Source: Micromonospora sp. KC723 (GTDB lineage Bacteria > Actinomycetota > Actinomycetes > Mycobacteriales > Micromonosporaceae). From it: a stretch of 57,651 nt of DNA. Under the pieces are notes generated by a model. It worked only from the letters and a program-made list of their open reading frames with translations. It searched no databases and was not told the origin of the DNA. Both the position numbers and the translations under genes were made by a program. Below, piece after piece: positions 18,046-27,045 of this stretch. The DNA is taken from assembly GCF_004348595.1 (NCBI RefSeq), contig NZ_SMKD01000021.1, forward strand, positions 1 through 57,651. The letters run 5' to 3'. How positions within the stretch are numbered: position 1 is the stretch's first letter; each line of letters opens with the position of its first letter.

Positions 18046-18867
18046 TCAGGGTTGGAAGGCCGCCGCGTTCTCGCGTACCCAGTCGGTGAACGTCCGCGCC
18101 GGGCGCCCGGTGACCTGTTCGACGGTCGGCAACACGGTGTAGCCGACCTCGGGCGGGTTGGTGCGCATGGTCAGGAAGAACTCGATGTCCTGGTCGGAGT
18201 GCCCTTCTCCGCGCCACCGGGCGACCGCCTCGTCGGTGGTCAGCTCGAGGTACCGGATCTCGCGGCCGAGCACCTGGCCGAGCCGCTCGACGCGCTCCGG
18301 CACGGTCAGCGCCTGCGGGCCGGTGAGCCAGTAGTCCTGCCCGGCGTGTCCGTCAGCGGTGAGCGCGACGGCCGCGACCGCGGCGATGTCGGCCTCGTGG
18401 ATCAGCGCGCTCTTCGCGTCCGGGAACGCCTCGTGGACGGCCCCCTCGGCGCGGATGCTCCCGGCCCACTCCAGGGTGTTGGACATGAACTCGACAGGTG
18501 ACAGGTGGGTCCACTCCATCCCGCTGGCCTCTACGGCCTCCTCCAGAGGGCCCTTGGTGGTGTCGCCGCGAAGGACCGTGACCTTGCGTACGCCCGCCTG
18601 CCGCGCCAGGTCGACGATTCGGTCAGCCTCCTTGAGCGGGGCGTAGTTGTCGCCGAACGTGATGAGGTGGGCCGCGGTGACGCCGGCGAACGCGTCCACC
18701 AGGCTGTCGGGGTCGGTGAGGTTGCCGGCGGTCACGTCGACACCGTCGGGCAGGTCGGCCTCCGTCGGGCGGCGGGTCAGGGCGCGGACGGGATGTCCGG
18801 CGGCCGCCAGCTGCGCGACGAGGTGGCGGCCCACGGTACCGGTAGCTCCGGTCACGAGAATCGTCAT
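18046..18867 (-). CDS. NmrA-like NAD(P)-binding oxidoreductase
   Basis: A 273-aa atypical SDR. The N-terminal GATGTVG dinucleotide-binding motif (residues 7-13) and PVRALTRRP fit an NADP(H)-binding NmrA/HSCARG or QOR2-like quinone reductase; the catalytic Tyr-x-x-x-Lys of classical SDRs is not evident. It lies 51 bp from a divergent WYL regulator, a common actinobacterial pairing, so it is probably under that regulator. Confidence 0.88.
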   Translation of the reverse strand: MTILVTGATGTVGRHLVAQLAAAGHPVRALTRRPTEADLPDGVDVTAGNLTDPDSLVDAFAGVTAAHLITFGDNYAPLKEADRIVDLARQAGVRKVTVLRGDTTKGPLEEAVEASGMEWTHLSPVEFMSNTLEWAGSIRAEGAVHEAFPDAKSALIHEADIAAVAAVALTADGHAGQDYWLTGPQALTVPERVERLGQVLGREIRYLELTTDEAVARWRGEGHSDQDIEFFLTMRTNPPEVGYTVLPTVEQVTGRPARTFTDWVRENAAAFQP

Positions 18868-18887
18868 ACCGACGACGCTAGGGGGAT

Positions 18888-18910
18888 TCGCGGTCAGATC
18901 CTGTCCGCGA
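18888..18910. promoter_or_regulatory. Inverted repeat between NmrA and WYL genes
   Basis: TCGCGG and CCGCGA (18888-18893, 18905-18910) are separated by 11 bp in the 51-bp divergent promoter region. It is a candidate site for the WYL regulator; the arms are short, so confidence is modest. Confidence 0.35.
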
Positions 18911-18918
18911 TCCCTGAC

Positions 18919-19887
18919 ATGCTGGTCAGCGTGTTGGACGTGTCGGCGCGGCTGCTGCGACTGCTGGCCCTGCTGCAGTCCCGGCGAGACTGGTCGGGCG
19001 CCGCGCTGGCGGAGCGCCTCGGGGTGAGCCCTCGCACCGTGCGCCGTGACGTCGACAAACTGCGACTTCTCGGGTACCCGGTCGAGGCGATCGGCGGCGT
19101 CGGCGGCGGTTACCGGCTGGCGTCCGGCGCGGCGCTGCCGCCGCTGCTGCTCGATGACGACGAGGCGGTGGCCGTGGCGGTCAGTTTGAGGACGGCGGCG
19201 GCGCTGGCCGTCACGGGCATCGAGGAAACGTCGGTCCGCGCGCTGGCGAAAGTCGACCAGGTGCTGCCGGCACGCCTACGTCATCGGGTGAACGCCTTCG
19301 GCGCGGCGGTGGTGACACTGCCGGCCTACGGGCCGACAGTGGATCCCGCGACCCTCACCGCGGTGGCGGCGGCGGTACGCGATCGTGAACGGCTGCGCTT
19401 CGACTACGTCTCCCGGGACGGTTCGACGTCCCGGCGCGACGTCGAGCCGTACCGACTCATTCACAGCGGACGCCGCTGGTACCTCTACGGCTGGGACGTC
19501 GAGGCGGCGGACTGGCGGACGTTCCGCGCCGACCGACTGTCGCCGCGTACGCCGGCCGGGCCCCGGTTCCGGCCACGACCGCTGCCGGCCGACGACGTCG
19601 CCGCCCATGTCGCCCTCGGCATGACGTCACGGCAGTACCGGTACCAGGCGGTACTGACCATGTACGCGCCGGCGGGCGTGGTCGCCGGGGAAGTGCCGCC
19701 CACCCTCGGTGTGCTCGAGCCGATCGACGAGCACACCTGCACGTTGCGGATCGGGTCGGACAGCCTCGACCAGCTCGCGGTGTGGGTGGCCACGTTCGGC
19801 TTCGAGTTCGCTGTGCGTGAGCCGGCGGAGCTACGCGATCGCGTCGACACGCTCGCCGCGCGCCTCGGCCGGGCCGCCTCCCGGTGA
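18919..19887 (+). CDS. WYL domain (DeoR-like) regulator
   Basis: A 322-aa regulator. A winged helix-turn-helix (LGVSPRTVRRDVDKLRLLGY) is followed by a WYL domain (RRDVEPYRLIHSGRRWYLYG) and a C-terminal WCX extension. Starts at ATG 18919 or GTG 18931 are both possible; the latter gives the usual VLDVSARLLRLLALLQ N-terminus. It is divergent from an NmrA-like gene. It closely resembles the regulator at 43054 along its whole length, so the two are paralogues. No ribosome-binding site is visible; the transcript may be leaderless. Confidence 0.9.
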   Translation: MLVSVLDVSARLLRLLALLQSRRDWSGAALAERLGVSPRTVRRDVDKLRLLGYPVEAIGGVGGGYRLASGAALPPLLLDDDEAVAVAVSLRTAAALAVTGIEETSVRALAKVDQVLPARLRHRVNAFGAAVVTLPAYGPTVDPATLTAVAAAVRDRERLRFDYVSRDGSTSRRDVEPYRLIHSGRRWYLYGWDVEAADWRTFRADRLSPRTPAGPRFRPRPLPADDVAAHVALGMTSRQYRYQAVLTMYAPAGVVAGEVPPTLGVLEPIDEHTCTLRIGSDSLDQLAVWVATFGFEFAVREPAELRDRVDTLAARLGRAASR

Positions 19888-20323
19888 TCGAGACACTTCT
19901 CCAGCACATCGTGATCATTGAGTAGACCCCGGTCGGCGAGCAGGTGCCTGCCGGGCCACGGTGTCAGGACAGTTACACAGCGTCTATCGATGCGATCTGT
20001 GTCGATGTCAACACAGGAGCGAGGAAGATGTGGGAATAGTGGGGGCGCCACAGTCAACGGCCAGGCCACAGCAGATCGTGCCGCCCGCCTGGCCGCGCCG
20101 GACCAGCGTCCCCGGACCAGGCGGGCGTACCGGCACGGGCGTGCGCAGTGACCTACCGTGACATGGCAACCGGATGTCGCTGATCAGGTCGGCCGGCGGC
20201 ACGCCCTCCAACCGGAAGCCGCTGCCCGGAGCGCGGCACATCAGCAACTGCGAGACACGGCAGGTCAGGGGCCGGTGGGCGTCCGTGCTGCCGATCGGGC
20301 TCGGGGTGGTGCCGGCGACGTGG
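19888..20323. other. 436-bp gap without a supported gene
   Basis: Between the convergent WYL and response-regulator genes. Several open frames exist on both strands but none has a recognisable domain or a ribosome-binding site with matching codon bias. I see no strong hairpin. Confidence 0.5.
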
Positions 20324-20998
20324 TCAGTCTGCTGGTGCGGGGCTGGCGACACCGGTCCGGTACGCCACGACGACGGCTTGTACTCGGTCGCGCAGACCGA
20401 GTTTGGCGAGGATGCGGGCGACGTGCGACTTCACGGTGGCCTCGGACAGGTGCAGGCGGTCGGCGAGTTCGGCGTTGCTGAGCCCTTCGGCGAGCAGGCG
20501 CAGCACTTCGAGTTCGCGGGCGGTCAGTGTGCTCAGGTCGCGGTGGATCGCGGGTGTGTCGGTGTCGCGACGGGCGAACCGTTCGACGAGGCGGCGGGTG
20601 ATGGCGGGTGCGAGCAGCGCGTCGCCGGCCCGGACCAGCCGTACCGCGGCGACCAGGTGCTCCGGGCTGACGTCCTTGAGCAGGAAGCCGCTGGCACCGG
20701 CGGACAACGCCGCGTACACGTAGTGGTCGAGGTCGAACGTCGTGAGCATGATCACGCGTGGTTGGTCAGCGGCGCCGCCGGCCAGGATGCGTCGGGTGGC
20801 CTCCAGGCCGTCGAGTTCCGGCATCCGGATGTCCATGAGCACCACGTCGGGGCGGGTGCGTCGGACCGCGTCGACCGCTTCGGCGCCGTCGGTCGCCTCC
20901 GCCACCACGTTGATGCCCTCGGCCATGAGGATCATCCGGAAGCCGGCTCGGACCAACGCCTGATCGTCAGCGATCACCACACGCGGCGGCTCGGTCAC
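20324..20998 (-). CDS. NarL/FixJ family response regulator
   Basis: A 224-aa two-component response regulator. The receiver domain has the acidic pair Asp11/Asp12, phospho-acceptor Asp56 (VVLMDIRMP), the conserved Thr (MLTTFD) and Lys (FLLKD); the LuxR-type helix-turn-helix is near 155-215 (LTARELEVLRLLAEGLSNAE). It starts with GTG overlapping the kinase stop codon (GTGA), so the two are co-translated. Its partner is the kinase at 20995, and the likely target is the divergent ABC exporter. Confidence 0.95.
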   Translation of the reverse strand: MTEPPRVVIADDQALVRAGFRMILMAEGINVVAEATDGAEAVDAVRRTRPDVVLMDIRMPELDGLEATRRILAGGAADQPRVIMLTTFDLDHYVYAALSAGASGFLLKDVSPEHLVAAVRLVRAGDALLAPAITRRLVERFARRDTDTPAIHRDLSTLTARELEVLRLLAEGLSNAELADRLHLSEATVKSHVARILAKLGLRDRVQAVVVAYRTGVASPAPAD

Positions 20999-22317
20999 AG
21001 GGCCTCCCAGGGAATGTGCGCGCGGACACGATAGCCGCCTCTGGGCCGCGACCCGGCATGCAGGCTTCCACCGTAGACGGCGAGGCGTTCCCGTAGCCCG
21101 ATCAGCCCGCGCCCGTTGCCGGTCGCGGCCGGCGCGCGCGGTGTGCCGCCGGTGTCGGCGACCTCAACATGAAGACAGTCGGTGCCGTACTCGACAACCA
21201 CCGTCGCGGAGGCACCCCCCGCGTGCTTCACGGTGTTCGTCAACGCCTCCTGCACCACCCGGTAGGCCGCCAGCTCGACGCCGCCCGGCATCGCACGCGG
21301 TTGCCCCACCACGGTCAGCTCGACCGGCACGCCGCCGGCCCGCACCCCCGCGACCAGCGCGTCCAGCCGATCCAGTCCCGGTTGGGGCACGAGTTGGACC
21401 GGGTCGGCCGGATTGTCGGTGTTCATTGTGAGGAGCCCCATGACGTGGCGCAGCTCGGACATCGCGGCCCGACCGCCGGCCTCGACCGCGAGCAGCGCCT
21501 GGCGGGCCTGCTCCGGGTCGGCTGCCATGACCGTACGGGCCGCGCCGGCCTGGATGACCATCATGCTGACGTTGTGCGTGACGACATCGTGCAGTTCCCG
21601 CGCGATGCGGGCGCGTTCCTGCTCGGCCGCGCGGCGGGTCGCCTCGTCCCGTTCGCGTTCCAGCGCGGCCGTCCGCGCCCGTTCCTCGTCGGCCCGATGC
21701 CGCCACCGACGCAGCCCGTCGGTCGCGATGGCGATCGGGATCAGGACCAGGAACGCAACCGCATCGGTCGAGACCGTCGGCAGCAGCATCGACGACTGGA
21801 CCTGGCTGTACAGCACCGCCGCCGCCAACTGACTGCCCAGTGCGGGCATCCGGTACGGGCTGTACACGGCCGCGCTGTACGCGGCGATCACACAGGTGTA
21901 GAACGACACCCGCATGATGGCGCGATCGTCCGTCACCATGGCCGCCACCACGGCCGTGCCCATCACGGCCCAGAGCATCGCCAGCGGAAACCGCCGGCGG
22001 GCCACCAGCGGGGCGACGATGAGCACCATCACCACCGCCCAGGCGACACCGTGGTGATCGAGCGGCCCAACCGGATCCGACGGTTCCAGGCGGACCGGCA
22101 GCCCCGGCGGTTCCGGCGGCTCCGGCAGGCTCGGGTCGGGCCGGGTCGGCTTGGGAAAGACGCCGTAACTGCCCTGGATCGCGATGACGCTGATACCCAG
22201 CGCGAGCAGCACGTCGAATACCTGGCTACGCCGCGACGGTCGGGGCAGCGGCCCGGACGGGCGCGGCAGTTGACGGCCCCAGGCCCACAGTTGGTCGGTG
22301 ATCCCCACCGGGCCCAT
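20995..22317 (-). CDS. NarL-type sensor histidine kinase
   Basis: A 440-aa membrane kinase. A Pro-rich extracytoplasmic loop (about 55-90) lies between the first two of about five to six membrane helices. A HisKA_3 dimerisation motif (ERARIARELHDVVTHNVS) puts the phospho-accepting His at 243, and the ATPase domain has EALTNTVKHA and GNGRGLIGLRERL. It is the first gene of the kinase/regulator operon and is divergent from a MacB-like ABC exporter, the layout of systems that sense and expel antibiotics or envelope-active compounds. Confidence 0.94.
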   Translation of the reverse strand: MGPVGITDQLWAWGRQLPRPSGPLPRPSRRSQVFDVLLALGISVIAIQGSYGVFPKPTRPDPSLPEPPEPPGLPVRLEPSDPVGPLDHHGVAWAVVMVLIVAPLVARRRFPLAMLWAVMGTAVVAAMVTDDRAIMRVSFYTCVIAAYSAAVYSPYRMPALGSQLAAAVLYSQVQSSMLLPTVSTDAVAFLVLIPIAIATDGLRRWRHRADEERARTAALERERDEATRRAAEQERARIARELHDVVTHNVSMMVIQAGAARTVMAADPEQARQALLAVEAGGRAAMSELRHVMGLLTMNTDNPADPVQLVPQPGLDRLDALVAGVRAGGVPVELTVVGQPRAMPGGVELAAYRVVQEALTNTVKHAGGASATVVVEYGTDCLHVEVADTGGTPRAPAATGNGRGLIGLRERLAVYGGSLHAGSRPRGGYRVRAHIPWEAL

Positions 22318-22515
22318 TCTCGCCGGCCCGCGGCGGGCGGCGGTATCGGTCCGGAGAACCAGCGGACTCCACCGCTCGCCTAGTCCTCAGGGATGAGACC
22401 GGGCGCCCTCATCCCCGCGCGCCAACAAGGATGCCTCCTCGGGCCGAAGCGCCTGACGCGGCCGCGCACCTAGCGTCGATCTTCGCAGGGAGACATCGAA
22501 CCGAGGGAGACGACC

Positions 22516-23217
22516 ATGGCCATGCCCGTGATCGAGTTGCGCGACGTCAGCCGCAGGTACGACGGAGGGCCGCCCGCGCTGTGCGACACGTCGCTGAGCA
22601 TCTCGCCGGGCGAGGCGGTCGCGATCCTCGGGCCGTCCGGGAGCGGCAAGTCCACCTTGCTCAACCTGATCGCCGGACTGGACCGGCCGAGCAGCGGCAC
22701 CGTGACCGTGGCCGGCGTACGCGTCGACAAGCTGACCGAAGCCGGCTCGGCCCGCTACCGCCGGGACAAGATCGGCATGGTGTTCCAGTTCTTCAACCTG
22801 CTCGACGACCTGACCGTCATCGACAACGTCGTCCTGCCCGCGCAGCTGTCCGGCATGGCGCGCGACGCCGCTCACCGCCGCGCCGCGGAGCTGCTCGGCG
22901 CGCTCGGCGTTGCCCGCCACGCCGCCGCGTACCCTGGCCGGCTCTCCGGCGGCGAGCGGCAACGCGTCGCGGTGGCCAGGGCGTTGATCAACCGCCCGAC
23001 GCTGTTGCTGGCCGACGAACCAACCGGCGCGTTGGACACCGCCTCCGGCGACGACGTCAAACGGCTACTCAACGACCTGCACGCCGACGGTCAGACCATC
23101 GTCCTGGTCACCCACGACCTGGCCCTGGCGGAGTCCTGCGCGACCCGCGTGGTCCGGCTCGTGGACGGCCAGGTCGTCGCGGATGGCAGGACTGTCACGG
23201 CGGGACGGGCCCGATGA
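22516..23217 (+). CDS. ABC exporter ATPase, MacB/LolD type
   Basis: A 233-aa ATPase. Walker [10 protein letters not shown] (residues 39-47), signature LSGGERQR (143-150), Walker B LLLADEP and H-loop VTHD are all intact, with the Q-loop in [13 protein letters not shown]. The MacB/FtsE subfamily pairs with FtsX-type permeases, and the next gene is one, overlapping by ATGA. The 198-bp gap upstream should hold the divergent promoters shared with the sensor kinase. Confidence 0.94.
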   Translation: MAMPVIELRDVSRRYDGGPPALCDTSLSISPGEAVAILGPSGSGKSTLLNLIAGLDRPSSGTVTVAGVRVDKLTEAGSARYRRDKIGMVFQFFNLLDDLTVIDNVVLPAQLSGMARDAAHRRAAELLGALGVARHAAAYPGRLSGGERQRVAVARALINRPTLLLADEPTGALDTASGDDVKRLLNDLHADGQTIVLVTHDLALAESCATRVVRLVDGQVVADGRTVTAGRAR

Positions 23218-25571
23218 GCGCGACGGGCCGCGTCGTGCGCTCGGGCGTTGGCCGCCGCCGGGTGCAGACGATCGTGATCGGGCTGGCCACGATGATCGCG
23301 GTGACCGCGTCGGTGCTGGGCGGGTCGCTGGTCGTGGCCTCCAGCGGGCCGTTCGACCGGGCGTTCGCCCAGCAACACGGCGCGCACCTGACCGCGCAGT
23401 TCGACGCCGCCAAGACCACGCCCGCGCGGCTGTCGGCATCCACGAAAGCCGCCGGTGTCACCGGGGCGGCCGGTCCGTTCCCGACCGTGTCCGCCGCGCC
23501 ACGCGACGCCGCCGACCGGGAACTGGCTCCGATGACGGTCGTCGGTCGAACCACCCCGGACGGTGGGGTCGACGACGTGCCCCTGAGCCAGGGACGCTGG
23601 GTGACCGGCCCCGGCCAGATCGTGCTCTCGGCGGACTACCCGGCCGGGCCGTCGCCGCTGGGCGTCATGCTGCGCTTCACCGGGTTGCCGGAAAGCCCGA
23701 CGCTGACGGTGGTCGGCGTGGCCAGGTCGGTCAGCCGGACCGCCGACGCCTGGGTGTCGCCGTCGGACGTCGCCAGGCTGACCGCGCCCGGCGCGGCCGG
23801 CGGATACCAGATGCTCTACCGCTTCGCCGAGGCAGGCACCGCCGCTCAGCTCGCCCGCAACCGCGCCACGGTGACCGCGGTGGCTGGCACGGAGGCGCTG
23901 ACCGGGTCACAGTCGTGGCTGATTGTCAAGGAGGCCAACGACCGCAACACGGCGCTGTTCCTGCCGTTCCTGGTCGCGTTCGGCGTCCTCGGCGTGGTCA
24001 TGTCGGTACTCATCGTCGGCAACGTGATCGCCAGCGCGGTCGGCGCGGGTACGCGGCGGATCGGCATCCTCAAGGCCGTCGGCTTCACTCCCGCCCAGGT
24101 CGTACGGGCATACGTGGCGCAGGCGCTGATCCCGGCGGCGTTCGGCATCGCGGCCGGCGTCGTGGCCGGGAACCTTCTGGCCATCCCGGTGCTGGCCGAC
24201 GCCGACCAACTCTACGGCACCACCACCGCTGGCATGGCCTGGTGGGTCGACGCGGTCGTGGTCGCCGTCGCGATCGCCCTGGTGGCGCTGACCGCGTGGG
24301 CGGCGGCGTGGCGGGCAGGCCGGCTCCGGACGGTCGACGCGCTCGCCGTCGGACGCACGCCCCGTCCCGGCCGTGGCCGGTGGACGGCCCGGCTCTCCGC
24401 CCGGCTCCCGCTGCCCCGGCCGTTGACGCTCGGGCTGGCCCACCCGTTCACCCGCCCCACCCGCGCGACCGCGATGCTCGCGGCGATCGTGTTCGGCGCC
24501 ACCACGGTCACCTTCGCCGTCGGCGTGGCCGCCTCACTCAATCAGGTACAGGTCGCCAAGGACCACGCCGCCGCCGACGTGGTCGTCGACACCTTCACCC
24601 CGTCTCGCGGACCCGGGCCGGCCCCGGACGCGCCGAGGCCGCTCACCGCGGAGCAGACCGCCGCCATCACCGCGGCGATCAAGGCTCAACCCGGCACGGC
24701 CCGGCTCTACAGCGTCGCCACGACGGAGGTGGCCGTGGCCGGGACGGCAGGCGCCGCACGCCTGTACGCCTTCAACGGCGACGCCTCCTGGGGCGGTTAT
24801 GAGATGGTCGCCGGCCGCTGGTTCACCCGACCGGGCGAGGCGGCGGTGCCGGGCACGTTCCTGACCGCGACCGGCACCCGGATCGGCGACACCGTCACGT
24901 TGACCGATCACGGCAAGGCGGTGGCGGTCCGGATCGTCGGCGAGGTCTTCCACCCCACCAACAACCTGCTGGTGTTCACCGACGCCGCGACATTCGCCGC
25001 GACGAAGCCGACCCTGGTCGCCGCGAGCTTTCACATCGGGCTCACCGACGGCACCGACGTGACCGGCTACGTCACCGGTTTGAACAGCGTGCTGGCGTCG
25101 TCCGGTTTCACCGCGCAGCCCGGGCAGTCCGGGGACAGCAGCGACACGATCGTGTTGCTCAACGCGCTGGCCGCCCTGCTCACGCTGATGCTGGTCGTCG
25201 TCGCCGGGATGGGCGTACTGAACATGGTTGTGCTCGACACCCGCGAACGCGTCCGCGACCTCGGCATCCACAAGGCACTGGGCATGACACCCCGGCAGAC
25301 CATCACGATGGTCATCGCCTCGGTCATCGTCACCGGCCTGACCGGCGGCGCCATCGGCGCTTCCGCGGGCGTGGCCCTGCACCGGGTAGTCGTACCCGCG
25401 ATGGGACACAACGCCGGCGTCACCCTGCCCGTCTCCGTCACCGACGTCTACCAGCCGGCAAACCTGGCGATCCTGGGCCTCGGCGGCCTGCTGATCGCCA
25501 TCCTCGGCGCGCTGTTGCCAGCCGGCTGGGCCGCCCGTACCCGCACCGCTGTCGCGCTGCGTACCGAATGA
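23214..25571 (+). CDS. FtsX/MacB-like ABC permease
   Basis: A 785-aa permease with two FtsX-type halves. A first membrane helix (IVIGLATMIAVTASVLGGSL) and a large extracytoplasmic domain precede three helices near 245-370; a second large outer domain (about 430-640) and three helices near 650-780 (LLTLMLVVVAGMGVLNMVVL) follow. The ATG at 23214 overlaps the ATPase stop; any longer frame would overlap the ATPase gene. With the ATPase it should form a mechanotransmission-type exporter of a peptide, antibiotic or lipid. Confidence 0.92.
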   Translation: MSATGRVVRSGVGRRRVQTIVIGLATMIAVTASVLGGSLVVASSGPFDRAFAQQHGAHLTAQFDAAKTTPARLSASTKAAGVTGAAGPFPTVSAAPRDAADRELAPMTVVGRTTPDGGVDDVPLSQGRWVTGPGQIVLSADYPAGPSPLGVMLRFTGLPESPTLTVVGVARSVSRTADAWVSPSDVARLTAPGAAGGYQMLYRFAEAGTAAQLARNRATVTAVAGTEALTGSQSWLIVKEANDRNTALFLPFLVAFGVLGVVMSVLIVGNVIASAVGAGTRRIGILKAVGFTPAQVVRAYVAQALIPAAFGIAAGVVAGNLLAIPVLADADQLYGTTTAGMAWWVDAVVVAVAIALVALTAWAAAWRAGRLRTVDALAVGRTPRPGRGRWTARLSARLPLPRPLTLGLAHPFTRPTRATAMLAAIVFGATTVTFAVGVAASLNQVQVAKDHAAADVVVDTFTPSRGPGPAPDAPRPLTAEQTAAITAAIKAQPGTARLYSVATTEVAVAGTAGAARLYAFNGDASWGGYEMVAGRWFTRPGEAAVPGTFLTATGTRIGDTVTLTDHGKAVAVRIVGEVFHPTNNLLVFTDAATFAATKPTLVAASFHIGLTDGTDVTGYVTGLNSVLASSGFTAQPGQSGDSSDTIVLLNALAALLTLMLVVVAGMGVLNMVVLDTRERVRDLGIHKALGMTPRQTITMVIASVIVTGLTGGAIGASAGVALHRVVVPAMGHNAGVTLPVSVTDVYQPANLAILGLGGLLIAILGALLPAGWAARTRTAVALRTE

Positions 25572-25593
25572 GTCTCCTGGGAGGAAACCTCTG

Positions 25594-26778
25594 ATGAAAC
25601 GGCTGTTCGTCACCGCGACCGTGGTGGGTGTGACCGCGACCGTGGTGCCGCTGACGTCCGTGGCGGTCGCGACCACCGGGCCAACCCGGAGCGCGGGCAC
25701 CCCGGCAGCGCTGTTCCTGCCGACACCAACCGGCGCCCAGGCGGTCGGCACCACGTCGCTGTACCTCGAAGACACCTCCCGCCCCGACCCGTGGGTGCCC
25801 GAGGCGAAAGCCAGAGAACTAGTGGTCTCGTTGTGGTACCCGGCCAAGTCCACGGGCAAGCAGCGAGCACGGTACATGACGCCGATCGAGTCGGAGCTCC
25901 TGCTGAAGGACGGCGGCATCACCACCGTGCCGTACGACACGTTGAGCACGACGAGAACCAACGCGTTCACCGACACCCAACCGGCCGGCCGGAGACATTC
26001 CCTGCCACTGGTGGTGCTCTCGCCCGGCTTCTCCAAACCCCGCACCACGCTCACCGCGCTGGCCGAGGATCTGGCCAGCCACGGCTACATCGTGGCCGGC
26101 GTCGAGCACACGTACGAGAGCGTCGCCACGAGCTTCCCCGACGGCCGGGTGACCACGTGTGTCGCCTGCGAGGTCCCCGACCGGACCGAAACGTTCTGGA
26201 CGAAGGTGGACCAGGGCCGCGCGGCCGACGTCTCCTTCGTCCTCGACGAGCTGACCCGGCCGCACTCGAGGTGGAGGGGCTCCTCGCTGATCGATCCATC
26301 CCGGATCGCGATGGCCGGACACTCGGCCGGGGGCGCGAGCGCCCTGGCAGCGATGGCGGCAGACTCCCGGTTGCGCGCCGGAATCAACATCGACGGCCTC
26401 ACCAACAACCCCATCCCGGACACGGTGCTGTCCCGGCCGTTCCTGTTCGTGGGCCGTCAGAACAACTTCACCCCGGGAATGCCATCGGCGGTGTCGTGGG
26501 AACGCGATTGGCAGCACCTGACCGGGTGGAAGCGCTGGCTCGTGGTGACCGGCGCGGTGCACGCGTCCTTCACGGACGTGGCCATCCTCGCCGAACAGAT
26601 CGGCCTGGACACCGGAGCCGACGTACCCGCGATCCGCTCGACGGAAATCACCCGCGCCTACACCCGAGCGTTCTTCCACCGGCACCTGCGCGCCAAGCAC
26701 CAACCGTTGCTGGACGGGCCGTCGACACGCTATCCCGAGGTGAGGTTCTGCGCCGTGGAGACACGCGCGTGCGCCTAG
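25594..26778 (+). CDS. Secreted PAF-acetylhydrolase-like alpha/beta hydrolase
   Basis: A 394-aa exported lipase/esterase. A signal peptide (MKRLFVTATVVGVTATVVPL, to about residue 30) precedes an alpha/beta-hydrolase resembling platelet-activating-factor acetylhydrolase: oxyanion region VVLSPGFSKP, nucleophile Ser244 in GHSAGG, and a C-terminal His in GAVHASF. It starts 22 bp after the ABC permease with GGGAGG upstream, so it is the third gene of the exporter operon. That suggests the system acts on, or responds to, lipid or lipopeptide substrates. Confidence 0.85.
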   Translation: MKRLFVTATVVGVTATVVPLTSVAVATTGPTRSAGTPAALFLPTPTGAQAVGTTSLYLEDTSRPDPWVPEAKARELVVSLWYPAKSTGKQRARYMTPIESELLLKDGGITTVPYDTLSTTRTNAFTDTQPAGRRHSLPLVVLSPGFSKPRTTLTALAEDLASHGYIVAGVEHTYESVATSFPDGRVTTCVACEVPDRTETFWTKVDQGRAADVSFVLDELTRPHSRWRGSSLIDPSRIAMAGHSAGGASALAAMAADSRLRAGINIDGLTNNPIPDTVLSRPFLFVGRQNNFTPGMPSAVSWERDWQHLTGWKRWLVVTGAVHASFTDVAILAEQIGLDTGADVPAIRSTEITRAYTRAFFHRHLRAKHQPLLDGPSTRYPEVRFCAVETRACA

Positions 26779-26928
26779 CGTGACCTCGAACCTCACGGGC
26801 GGGCACCGACCGCAGGATCGACAAGGCTGCCTGTGGTTGGTGCGCGTGACCTACCCTCCGGCCGACGAGCTTCCGGCCCCGGCAGGAGCCCCGGGCTCTG
26901 CCCGTCCGGCTCGGCTCCTCGCATGCCC

Positions 26929-26963
26929 CGCCCTCTCGTCAAGCCAACCTTGACGAGAGGGCG
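26929..26963 (+). terminator. Terminator after the exporter/lipase operon
   Basis: A 15-bp perfect stem (26929-26943 with 26949-26963, CGCCCTCTCGTCAAG) with loop CCAAC, located 150 bp after the hydrolase stop and before the next plus-strand gene. Confidence 0.7.
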
Positions 26964-27045
26964 GCGGCGCGAGGACGAACTCGCGGGTGACCCACGGGGC
27001 GGCTCCGGCGGGAAAGTGTCCGGGGTGGGCGATAGCGTGACCACC

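Noticed and set aside
20158..20481. Small plus-strand open frames between the WYL and response-regulator genes
   Set aside because: They overlap the end of the response regulator and have no signal, domain or ribosome-binding site.
22431..23213. N-terminal extension of the FtsX permease frame over the ATPase gene
   Set aside because: The ATPase occupies this DNA in another frame with all motifs, and the permease has a coupled ATGA start at 23214.
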